NCBI GenBank assembly: GCA_026991065.1
Contig: JALXCG010000166.1
Span: 1 to 7,700 of the forward strand
Source of the DNA: JALXCG01 sp026991065 [NCBI: Gemmatimonadota bacterium]
GTDB lineage: Bacteria > GCA-2686955
DNA length: 7,700 nt
Direction of reading: 5' to 3'
Within the stretch, counting starts at the first letter, position 1. Each line of letters begins with the position of its first letter. A program made the translations under genes and the position numbers. Below, piece after piece: positions 1 to 5,530 of the stretch. Under the pieces are notes generated by a model. It saw only the letters and a program-made list of their open reading frames with translations, was not told the DNA's origin and did no database searches.

Positions 1-1
1 G

Positions 2-505
2 ATCCTCGCGCGGTGGCCGGAGAGTGTTGGTGGGGAGCGCGCGGGCTACCGCAACCATGTCTGTCGGTTGCTCCACTTCTGCTTTGCCCTGCGCGAGTGC
101 TCCGCACCAGAGAAACAGAAGCTCATCATTGCCGGAGCATTTCACGATCTCGGCATCTGGATCGACGATACTTTCGACTACATTCCGGCATCGGTCGCGG
201 CGGCCCAGGCCTATCTGCGGAATACGCCGGAGAGTTCCTGGGCTCCCGAGATCGCGCGGATCATCACCGAGCACCACAAGATTACCCGCTATCGTGGCCC
301 GAACCAGCCACTGGTGGAGCTTTTCCGCCGCGCGGATCTGGTGGACCTGTCTCTGGGCCTGGTCCGCTTCGGAATCCCTCGGGCTGATGTCGAGCAGGTG
401 ATCCGGGCGTTTCCCAATGCGGGGTTTCATGCCGGACTGGCGAAACGGGCGGCGCGCTGGTTTCTGCGGCACCCGCTGCAACCGTTCCCCATGCTGAAGT
501 GGTGA
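2..505 (+). CDS. HD-domain protein, 5'-truncated by the window edge
   Basis: The reading frame is open from base 2, so the start codon lies outside the window; a TTG at 68 is in frame but would remove the first metal-ligand histidine and is unlikely to be the start. The visible 167 residues show an HD-superfamily pattern: a His in YRNHVCR (about residue 19), the His-Asp pair in GAFHDLGIW (48-49), an EHH in the helix IITEHHKITRY, and a later Asp in FRRADLVDLS. HD proteins are metal-dependent phosphohydrolases, often acting on nucleotides or phosphoesters; the substrate cannot be told here. No membrane segment is seen. It ends with TGA at 503-505, and a 115-bp gap with its own promoter separates it from the next gene, so it is probably a separate transcription unit. 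The family call is fairly sure; the specific function is unknown. Confidence 0.75.
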   Translation: MLARWPESVGGERAGYRNHVCRLLHFCFALRECSAPEKQKLIIAGAFHDLGIWIDDTFDYIPASVAAAQAYLRNTPESSWAPEIARIITEHHKITRYRGPNQPLVELFRRADLVDLSLGLVRFGIPRADVEQVIRAFPNAGFHAGLAKRAARWFLRHPLQPFPMLKW

Positions 506-545
506 GGCGGACTGCACCGCAATCCATGGTGAAATGCGAATTTGG

Positions 546-574
546 TTGACAAGAGGGCACAATACTCTGATATT
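546..574 (+). promoter_or_regulatory. sigma70-like promoter
   Basis: TTGACA at 546-551 is a perfect -35 hexamer. Seventeen bases downstream is GATATT (569-574), matching four of six positions of the -10 consensus. Transcription would begin near 581, giving a leader of about 40 nt before the ATG at 621. The spacing and the perfect -35 make this the most convincing promoter in the window. It would drive the membrane protein and the regulator behind it. The -10 is embedded in an inverted repeat, which suggests repression. Confidence 0.7.
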
Positions 575-589
575 CAGAGTTATCTGAAT
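564..589 (+). promoter_or_regulatory. Operator with three alternating arms over the -10
   Basis: ACTCTGA (564-570) and TCAGAGT (574-580) form a perfect 7-bp inverted repeat with a 3-base centre. The middle arm is reused: ATTCAGA (572-578) and TCTGAAT (583-589) form a second perfect 7-bp inverted repeat with a 4-base centre. The TCTGA/TCAGA half-site therefore occurs three times in alternating orientation, covering the -10 and the expected transcription start. This arrangement suits a dimeric winged-helix repressor, possibly binding as two dimers. The obvious candidate, by inference, is the regulator encoded at the end of the same transcription unit (1171-1497), giving negative autoregulation. 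Confidence 0.65.
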
Positions 590-610
590 GAGCAAAAACT
601 CTTATCTCAA

Positions 611-614
611 AGGA
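611..614 (+). promoter_or_regulatory. Ribosome binding site that decides the start at 621
   Basis: AGGA at 611-614 sits six bases before ATG at 621. The alternative in-frame ATG at 588 lies within a few bases of the predicted transcription start and overlaps the operator, so it would have almost no leader. The 621 start is preferred. Confidence 0.6.
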
Positions 615-620
615 ACTCTT

Positions 621-1184
621 ATGTCAGATGTCAACCGGATCCAGGAAGACATGGGTTATGTCCGCGAAGTGATCGAGAGGTCGGAGGGCGGGCGCGGTCC
701 ATCGAGCATCTATTATTTGTGGGCGGCGATTACCCTGGTGGGCTTCTCCCTCGCCGATGTTGCCGGTCCCCAGGTTGGCCTGTTTTGGCTTGTGGCCGGT
801 CCCCTCGGTGGCTGGCTCACCTACCGCCTCGCCAAACGCGCCAACACCCGCCAGGGGCGCCTGAACCGCCGCGAAGGGCAACGCCACGCGCTGCACTGGA
901 ACGCGATGATGGTCACCATCATGCTGGCGATTGTACCGGTCGCGACGGGCACCATGAATCCGGAGGCACTGTCGCCCCTCATTTTGTTGATTGTCGCTTT
1001 CAGCTATTTTCTCGCCGGAGTCCACCTGGACCGCACTGTCGGCTGGATCAGTATCTTGATGATCGGCGGCTATTTCCTGGTGCTTTTCGTGCCGACCTAT
1101 CCCTGGACCATCACCGGAGTGGCGGTCGCGGCCGGCCTGGCGATCTCTGGTTTCCGCCTGGACCGTTCCCGTGAACCCGCTTGA
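621..1184 (+). CDS. Small polytopic inner-membrane protein of unknown function
   Basis: I do not recognise this 187-residue protein. It begins with a roughly 30-residue charged N-terminus containing a possible short amphipathic helix (RIQEDMGYVREVIERSE). About six hydrophobic segments follow, near residues 33-49, 54-72, 98-114, 121-139, 144-160 and 163-179. A strongly basic loop (KRANTRQGRLNRREGQRH) follows the second segment, and by the positive-inside rule it should be cytoplasmic. No catalytic or transport motif is visible. It is preceded by a good promoter with an operator, and its last 14 bases overlap the start of a winged-helix regulator. That pairing suggests a regulated membrane protein controlled by its partner, perhaps in a stress or envelope response, but this is inference. 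Start chosen at 621 from the AGGA box; 588 is possible. Confidence 0.8.
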   Translation: MSDVNRIQEDMGYVREVIERSEGGRGPSSIYYLWAAITLVGFSLADVAGPQVGLFWLVAGPLGGWLTYRLAKRANTRQGRLNRREGQRHALHWNAMMVTIMLAIVPVATGTMNPEALSPLILLIVAFSYFLAGVHLDRTVGWISILMIGGYFLVLFVPTYPWTITGVAVAAGLAISGFRLDRSREPA

Positions 1185-1497
1185 CACCGGCGCGGAGAGC
1201 GGTTGGCTGGAGGGCATCGACAAGATTCTGGAGCACCGGATTCGGCTGGCGATCGCGGTGATTCTGACGCGCGATGATGAAGTGTCGTTCCGGCGTCTGA
1301 AGCGGCTCCTGCAGGAGACCGACGGCAGTCTTGGGGCCAACCTGCGGCGCCTGGAAGACGCTGGTTACATCACGATCCGCAAGGAGTTTCGCAAGCGCCG
1401 CCCGGTGAGCTGGTATGCGCTCACCGAGCTGGGCCGGAATCGGCTCCGCGCTCACCTGCGGGCGCTGCAGCGAATGATCGGCGAGGCGGGTGAATGA
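1171..1497 (+). CDS. Winged-helix transcriptional regulator (HTH_34-type, MarR/ArsR-like fold)
   Basis: This 108-residue protein matches the pattern of single-domain winged-helix regulators. A helix with IRLAIAVILTRDDEVSFRRLKRLL leads to the recognition helix TDGSLGANLRRLEDAGYI. A basic wing follows (RKEFRKRRPVSWYALTELG), then a C-terminal dimerisation helix. The closest family I know with this layout is HTH_34, related to MarR/PadR proteins. The start is GTG at 1171, inside the end of the membrane-protein gene (14-bp overlap), with no clear Shine-Dalgarno, so translation is probably coupled to the upstream gene. No effector domain is present. By inference it binds the inverted repeats at 564-589 and represses its own operon. 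Its stop is only 10 bp from the stop of the convergent kinase gene. Confidence 0.85.
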   Translation: MNPLDTGAESGWLEGIDKILEHRIRLAIAVILTRDDEVSFRRLKRLLQETDGSLGANLRRLEDAGYITIRKEFRKRRPVSWYALTELGRNRLRAHLRALQRMIGEAGE

Positions 1498-1507
1498 GGC
1501 GCTGTGG

Positions 1508-2383
1508 TCAGAAACAGATCTGCGTGCCCACCCGCTCTCCGCGCAGCGCCAGCTCCACGTGGCCCGGGCGGTTCGCGTTGAAGATCGCCACCTCGATCCC
1601 CGCCAGCCGCGCGCGGATCTCCAGCAGTTTCTGTTCCATGCCGCCGGTCACGTCGACGGTGGTGGCGCCGCGCACCGCCCGCCGCACCTGGTCGAAATTG
1701 TCGCGATCGACGCGCTCGAAACGCTGCGCGGCGGGGTCGAGCTTGGGATCGCCGGCGAAGATGCCGTCGACATCGGTGCCGAGAGCGACCCGGGTGGCGC
1801 CGAGCGCGGCGGCCAGATGAGCGACAATTGCGTCGCCGGAAACGACACTTGCGCCGAGGGTGTGATCCAGCACCATGTCGCCGTATAGAATGGGAATCAC
1901 CTCCGGGTCGAGCTGCAGGAGGCCGCGGATCAGACCGAGATCGAAAGCGGTGATGCGCCGGTTCTGTTGCTGGATCACGGCGCTGGGCTGCACCGGAAAC
2001 CCGAGCAGGCCGGCGTCGCGGAAGGCGTCCAGCACCGCCTGGTTCAGCTCCTGCACGGCATGGTGGGTGCGGACAAATCCCTCGACGCCGCGCGGGGGGG
2101 TGAGCCCGCGGGCGATGTTGTAGCGGGTGACCATGGTGTGGCCGAAGGGGCCGGCGCCGTGGACCAGCAGCAGGCGCTGGGGGGTGTCGCGGCGGGCGGT
2201 GGCGATCTCCGCGGCGAGCCGCGCCAGGGCGGTGGTGCGCACTTCGAAGCGGTTGTCGTCTTTGTTGGTGATCACACTGCCGCCGAGCTTCAGGACTGTC
2301 AGCGGCAGGGGGGAGGGAGTGGGCGCGGCGGGCGGCGCGGCGTCGGTTCCCGCCCTCGGATCCGGCCCCTGCGGCCCCCTCAC
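1508..2383 (-). CDS. ipk: Isopentenyl phosphate kinase (amino-acid kinase superfamily)
   Basis: The protein (291 aa) carries the amino-acid-kinase signatures. KLGGSVIT is at 32-39. The glycine loop is followed by the histidine of HGAGPFGH (75-82); in characterised isopentenyl phosphate kinases the FGH histidine contacts the substrate phosphate. GDMVLD (168-173), ASVVSGD (178-184), GTDVDGIF (201-208) and TGGMEQK (245-251) complete the fold. It would phosphorylate isopentenyl phosphate to IPP with ATP, the last step of the modified mevalonate pathway, in the cytosol. The GTG start at 2383 overlaps the stop of the AcnX small subunit (GTGA) and has GGGAGAGG four bases upstream (2388-2395). This gives an unusual Pro/Ala-rich extension of about 28 residues before the catalytic fold; no later ATG, GTG or TTG precedes KLGGS. 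The nearest alternative is a fosfomycin-kinase-like enzyme, but the gene neighbourhood strongly favours IPK. Confidence 0.92.
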   Translation of the reverse strand: MRGPQGPDPRAGTDAAPPAAPTPSPLPLTVLKLGGSVITNKDDNRFEVRTTALARLAAEIATARRDTPQRLLLVHGAGPFGHTMVTRYNIARGLTPPRGVEGFVRTHHAVQELNQAVLDAFRDAGLLGFPVQPSAVIQQQNRRITAFDLGLIRGLLQLDPEVIPILYGDMVLDHTLGASVVSGDAIVAHLAAALGATRVALGTDVDGIFAGDPKLDPAAQRFERVDRDNFDQVRRAVRGATTVDVTGGMEQKLLEIRARLAGIEVAIFNANRPGHVELALRGERVGTQICF

Positions 2384-2778
2384 AGCACCTCTCCCGCCGG
2401 CCGCTCGACATGCACTTCGGCGCCGTCGATGGTGACCCGGTCATTCTCCCGGATGCGGTCCCAGGGGATCGAGTCGACGCAGGGGATCTCGGCGATGATC
2501 GCCCCCACCGCGACCACGGTTTCGCAGGTGCGGTTGATGATTCCGGCCGGCGCAACGCCGTTCTTGGCCAGGCGATAGAGTGTGTAGGAACCGACGGTCG
2601 AGCCTTTGCCCTGGGGAAAGACCAGAATCCGGCCGGCCACCGAGCGCCCCTCCAGCGGATGCCCCGCCTCGGTCACCACGCCGCTCTCCGGGTCCACCCC
2701 GCCGTAGAAGCTGATCCCCTCGCTGGAGAGGAGTGCGCGTCCCTCGGCCTTGCCGTCGAAAACGATGCGTCCTTTCAT
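2380..2778 (-). CDS. Aconitase X small (swivel) subunit; probable phosphomevalonate dehydratase small subunit
   Basis: This 132-residue protein is the AcnX swivelling domain (DUF126 family). Diagnostic stretches are ISFYGGVDPESGVV (22-35), the loop FPQGKGSTVGSY (54-65) whose serine (about 60) lies in the active site of AcnX enzymes, and ETVVAVGAIIAEIPCVD near the C-terminus. With the large subunit it would remove water from mevalonate 5-phosphate to give trans-anhydromevalonate 5-phosphate. Bacterial AcnX proteins can also be cis-3-hydroxy-L-proline dehydratases; adjacent UbiD and IPK genes argue for the mevalonate role. It starts at an ATG overlapping the large-subunit stop (ATGA), with GGAAGGA eight bases upstream (2787-2793), and ends in a GTGA overlap with the kinase. 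The separate-subunit arrangement resembles archaeal enzymes; some bacterial homologues are fused. Confidence 0.9.
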   Translation of the reverse strand: MKGRIVFDGKAEGRALLSSEGISFYGGVDPESGVVTEAGHPLEGRSVAGRILVFPQGKGSTVGSYTLYRLAKNGVAPAGIINRTCETVVAVGAIIAEIPCVDSIPWDRIRENDRVTIDGAEVHVERPAGEVL

Positions 2779-4058
2779 TGTGCGGTTCCTTCCCGCGTGG
2801 CCAGCTCGATGCAGGTGGCGAGCGAGCCGAAACGGCTCCTGAAGCGGTTCTTGGCCCGACCGTAGTAGACCCCCTTGGCCGAGTTGGTGGCGAAGGTGCG
2901 AAAACGCCCTTTGAGCGGTGCCACGACGTGGCAGGTGTCGCAGGCGAAGCGGGCGCCGGAGCGGGTGATGCGGGCGCTGAGACCGCTGGCGTCGGCCTGC
3001 TGCTTGACCTCGCGGGCGATCCCCAGCCAGAGTTCGCCGCGCACCGTGCGTCCCTCCAGCAGTTGCGCGATCTCCTCCAACTCGTCGAGCGAGAGGTGGG
3101 GGCAACCGAGAAAAACCAGGTCGACGCCGCCCCTGTCTTTGCTGTTGGTTGTGTCTTCGCCGTCGGCCGCGTCGTCGCCGGCCGCGGCTTGCCGGTCGCC
3201 GTCGGGCCGGTCGCCGCCGGGCCGGTCGTTCAGCTCCGCATAGGCGCGTTCGATCCGCTCCCGATCCACCCGCAACGATTGCTCCGGCCGCGGCCAGTCG
3301 CCCGCTTCGGGCGTCACCCCCTCGATGTGGAAGAGCGACGCGCCGCCATAGGTGGCGAGCGCCGCGCTCAGCGCCTTCAGGCGGTCCCAGCGCTTGCACA
3401 CTACCCCGCTGATCAGCGGAATCTGTGCCGGCGCTTGCTCCGCGATCACTTTGCCCAGCGCCCCGAAATCGGCCGCTGTCCGCAACTCGCAGGTCACCTC
3501 CACCCAAACCCGGGGCGCCCGCTCGCGGTCGAGATGCAGCCCGTAGGCCGGCGTGCGTCCGGTCAGGGCCGCGGCGATGCTGCTCGGCCCTCCCTCTTTG
3601 TTGGTGCGCGCTCCCAGCACCGAGTTGGCGAAGGTCACCGCCGAACTCTCTCCCCAGGCGATGTGCGCTCCCCGCTGCGGCACATTGCCGATCAGATAGG
3701 GCGTGCAGGAGCAGGTGGTCGTCACCCCCATCGCTTTGAACGCCTCCACCACCTCCAGTTGCTTGGCCGCGAACTCCTCCGGAATGGCGAAAGCCCGCCA
3801 ATCGCAGAGATCCATTCCGGCCGGGTTCAGCGTGGTCGGCACCCGCACCCGGCCATCGGCGGCCATGCTGCGCAGATATTCCAGCCCGGCGTCGCCGAGA
3901 TTGTCATAGGAGACGCCGGAGATCTGCACGGTTGCCACCGGGATCAACTTCTCGGCGCCGAAGATGCGCCCCAGCGCGGTCAGGATCTGCATGCTCTTTT
4001 GCACTGCATAGCCCTGCTCGCCGGCGAGCATCGATTCCTCTTCGGGGGTCAGTTTCAT
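2775..4058 (-). CDS. Aconitase X large (catalytic) subunit; probable phosphomevalonate dehydratase large subunit
   Basis: The 427-residue protein is the AcnX catalytic domain (DUF521 family), expected to bind an Fe-S cluster. Recognisable blocks are the N-terminal LTPEEESMLAGEQG, IPVATVQISGVSYDNLGD (39-56), TCSCTPYLIGNVP (115-127), WGESSAVTFANSVLGARTN (135-153), the FLGCPHLSLDEL block (316-327) and ACDTCHVV (372-379). Candidate cluster cysteines are C116/C118, C319 and C373/C376; which ones bind cannot be settled by eye. With the swivel subunit it would dehydrate mevalonate 5-phosphate. Residues about 278-310 form a hydrophilic, low-complexity insertion (DRPGG/DRPDG/DRQ repeats) just before the GCPH block, unusual for the family. 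The ATG at 4058 overlaps the UbiD stop (ATGA) and has GGAAGA upstream; the frame stays open beyond it, but homologues begin near this MKLT. cis-3-hydroxy-L-proline dehydratase is the main alternative function. Confidence 0.9.
   Translation of the reverse strand: MKLTPEEESMLAGEQGYAVQKSMQILTALGRIFGAEKLIPVATVQISGVSYDNLGDAGLEYLRSMAADGRVRVPTTLNPAGMDLCDWRAFAIPEEFAAKQLEVVEAFKAMGVTTTCSCTPYLIGNVPQRGAHIAWGESSAVTFANSVLGARTNKEGGPSSIAAALTGRTPAYGLHLDRERAPRVWVEVTCELRTAADFGALGKVIAEQAPAQIPLISGVVCKRWDRLKALSAALATYGGASLFHIEGVTPEAGDWPRPEQSLRVDRERIERAYAELNDRPGGDRPDGDRQAAAGDDAADGEDTTNSKDRGGVDLVFLGCPHLSLDELEEIAQLLEGRTVRGELWLGIAREVKQQADASGLSARITRSGARFACDTCHVVAPLKGRFRTFATNSAKGVYYGRAKNRFRSRFGSLATCIELATREGTAQ
3191..3229. 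repeat. 15-bp direct repeat inside the AcnX large-subunit gene
   Basis: Two 15-bp units, gccggtcgccgtcgg (3191-3205) and gccggtcgccgccgg (3206-3220), differ at one base and are followed by a partial third (gccggtcgtt). They encode the DRPGG/DRPDG/DRQ part of the low-complexity insertion. The core GCCGGTC is the same heptamer, in the same orientation, that is tandemly repeated between ubiX and ubiD (5455-5524). The unit length is a multiple of three, so the frame is kept. Confidence 0.75.
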
Positions 4059-5383
4059 CGCGATTGTTCTTCCAGGTCGAGAAAGTCCGCCAGATCGACG
4101 CGCGGGTATTCCACCCGCTCGAAAGCGGCGCGCGCCGCGGCATCCAGTGGAGCGGTCAGGTCGAAGCCGACCTTGGCGCTGAGTTTGCTGCCCGGTTCCG
4201 CCGAAGGGTCCAGGCTGGATCCCGGCTCGCGCCCGAGCGGATGGGTGTCGCGGTCGTACTGATAGCGGGTCGCCATCGCCCACTCGATCTCACGCGGATT
4301 GAGCGGGTCGATGTCGGCATCCACCACGAAGGCGTGTTTCAGGCTGCGGTGGCCGGCGAACGCCGCGCGCAGCGCCCGTGGGCCATCCTCCTCGCTGCGC
4401 TTGCGGATCTGGATCACGGCGTGCAGCCAGGAGCAGCCGCCCGGCGTGATGCTCACGTCGAGACAATCAACGCCCGCCTCGCGCACTTTGCGATAGATGG
4501 TTGGTTCGCGCGGCATCCCCATCAGCATCTTGTGCTCCAGCCCGCCGGAGAGCAGCGCCTGCCAGACCGCGTCGCGGCGGTGGGTGATGCACTCGACCGT
4601 CAGCACCGGCTCCCGGCGCACATGATCAGCGGTCTCGGTCAGATCGACAAAGGGGCCTTCGGCGACCCGCTCCTCCAGCCGGATCACCCCTTCGATCACG
4701 AACTCCGCCGCGGCCGGGAGCAGCAGGTCGCTGCAGCGCGCCCGGGTGACGGTCAGGGGCTCCAGCGCGTTGGCGATCTCCAGCTCATTGCGCCCCTTCT
4801 CCACACTGATCGCGGCCGCCAGCAGCACGTTCAGCCCATTGCCGACGCAGATCGCCACCGGCATCTCTTTCTGTTCGCGCAGAAACTGGTCGAAGTGGCG
4901 CCCCCCGACCACCCGCAGCGCCAGCTTGCGCGGCCCGATCTGTTGCGCCCGGTGAAAATCCATGTTCAGGCCGAACTTCGGGTGCCGCGCCAGGCACACT
5001 CCGGCGGTGATGTAGGGGCCGCCGTCGCCCGCGCAGTGCAGCAGCAGCGGGAGTCGCCCCAGCGCGTCCGGCGGCAGCTCGCACTCCTGGCAGGGCGCCT
5101 GCGCCGTCTCCGGCGGGGCTTGCCCCGGTGCGTCGATTGCCGCCGCGATGCGCGCCATTACTGCTTGCGGTTCGATGCCGAAATAGGCGGCCACCCGCCG
5201 CCGGTCGCCAAACAGGTTGCCAACCACCGGAAAATCGGCGCCCCGCACCTCTTCGAAGAGCAGCGGCCGCTCCTCCAGCGCTTTCAGCACGCCCGCCACC
5301 TCCAACTCGCGGTGGGCCGGCTTGCGGATCTTCAGCAGTTCACCCCGCTCATCGAGGCGTTGCAGATAGGAACGAAGGGACAA
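4055..5383 (-). CDS. UbiD-family prenyl-FMN decarboxylase; probable anhydromevalonate phosphate decarboxylase
   Basis: At 442 residues it has normal UbiD length. The N-terminus (SLRSYLQRLDERGELLKI) and the tail (GSSLDPSAEPGSKLSAKVGFDLTAPLD) are typical of the family. N140, R145 and H163 in the block NMDFHRAQQ...GGRHFD keep the spacing I recall for the cofactor/metal and catalytic residues N168, R173 and H191 of Aspergillus Fdc1; EFVIEG (227-232) supplies a likely metal-ligand Glu, and EGPF follows. UbiD enzymes need prenylated FMN, and a UbiX gene lies directly upstream. In this context the substrate is inferred to be trans-anhydromevalonate 5-phosphate, giving isopentenyl phosphate and CO2. 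The start appears to be TTG at 5383, with only a weak purine stretch upstream, so initiation may be inefficient. It ends in an ATGA overlap with AcnX-L. Without context it could be an aromatic-acid or polyprenyl-hydroxybenzoate decarboxylase. Confidence 0.9.
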   Translation of the reverse strand: MSLRSYLQRLDERGELLKIRKPAHRELEVAGVLKALEERPLLFEEVRGADFPVVGNLFGDRRRVAAYFGIEPQAVMARIAAAIDAPGQAPPETAQAPCQECELPPDALGRLPLLLHCAGDGGPYITAGVCLARHPKFGLNMDFHRAQQIGPRKLALRVVGGRHFDQFLREQKEMPVAICVGNGLNVLLAAAISVEKGRNELEIANALEPLTVTRARCSDLLLPAAAEFVIEGVIRLEERVAEGPFVDLTETADHVRREPVLTVECITHRRDAVWQALLSGGLEHKMLMGMPREPTIYRKVREAGVDCLDVSITPGGCSWLHAVIQIRKRSEEDGPRALRAAFAGHRSLKHAFVVDADIDPLNPREIEWAMATRYQYDRDTHPLGREPGSSLDPSAEPGSKLSAKVGFDLTAPLDAAARAAFERVEYPRVDLADFLDLEEQSR

Positions 5384-5454
5384 AACAGGAACTTTCGGAA
5401 AAACATTGGATGCTGGGGCCGGCGGCCGTCATCCGGTCACTCGGGCACTTCGCC

Positions 5455-5524
5455 GCCGGTCGCCGGTCCTCGGTTGCCGGTCCTCGGTTGTCGGTCGCCG
5501 GCTGCCGATCGCCGACCGCCAGTT
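5455..5524. repeat. Degenerate heptanucleotide tandem repeat, ten units
   Basis: On the + strand the sequence divides without gaps into ten 7-mers: gccggtc, gccggtc, ctcggtt, gccggtc, ctcggtt, gtcggtc, gccggct, gccgatc, gccgacc, gccagtt. The consensus is roughly GYCGGTY. It fills about half of the 147-bp gap between ubiX (ending 5531) and ubiD (starting 5383). It resembles the short tandemly repeated repetitive (STRR) sequences seen between genes in some bacteria. No interspersed unique spacers exist, so it is not a CRISPR array. The rest of the gap (5384-5454) shows no clear promoter or terminator. Confidence 0.85.
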
Positions 5525-5530
5525 GACCAG

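Noticed and set aside
506-545. Terminator after the HD-domain gene
   Set aside because: Only a 4-bp GCGG/CCGC complementarity is present and there is no T-run; too weak to call.
624-1340. A 238-codon open frame on the - strand across the membrane protein and regulator
   Set aside because: It crosses two + strand genes that have a promoter, RBS and recognisable folds; the translation is Arg/Asp/His-rich without domain pattern.
1491-1515. Bidirectional terminator between the convergent genes
   Set aside because: Only 10 bp separate the stops (1497 and 1508) and no stem followed by a T-run is visible on either strand.
2733-4262. A 509-codon open frame on the + strand opposite the AcnX large subunit
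   Set aside because: Antisense shadow of a well-supported gene; low-complexity composition and no motif.
4058-4283. N-terminal extension of the AcnX large subunit up to 4283
   Set aside because: The extension overlaps the UbiD coding end in another frame, and family members start near MKLT; the ATG at 4058 has an ATGA overlap and an upstream GGAAGA.
5455-5524. Possible CRISPR array
   Set aside because: The 7-bp units are contiguous, with no spacers and no palindromic 25-40 bp repeat; it is a simple tandem repeat.
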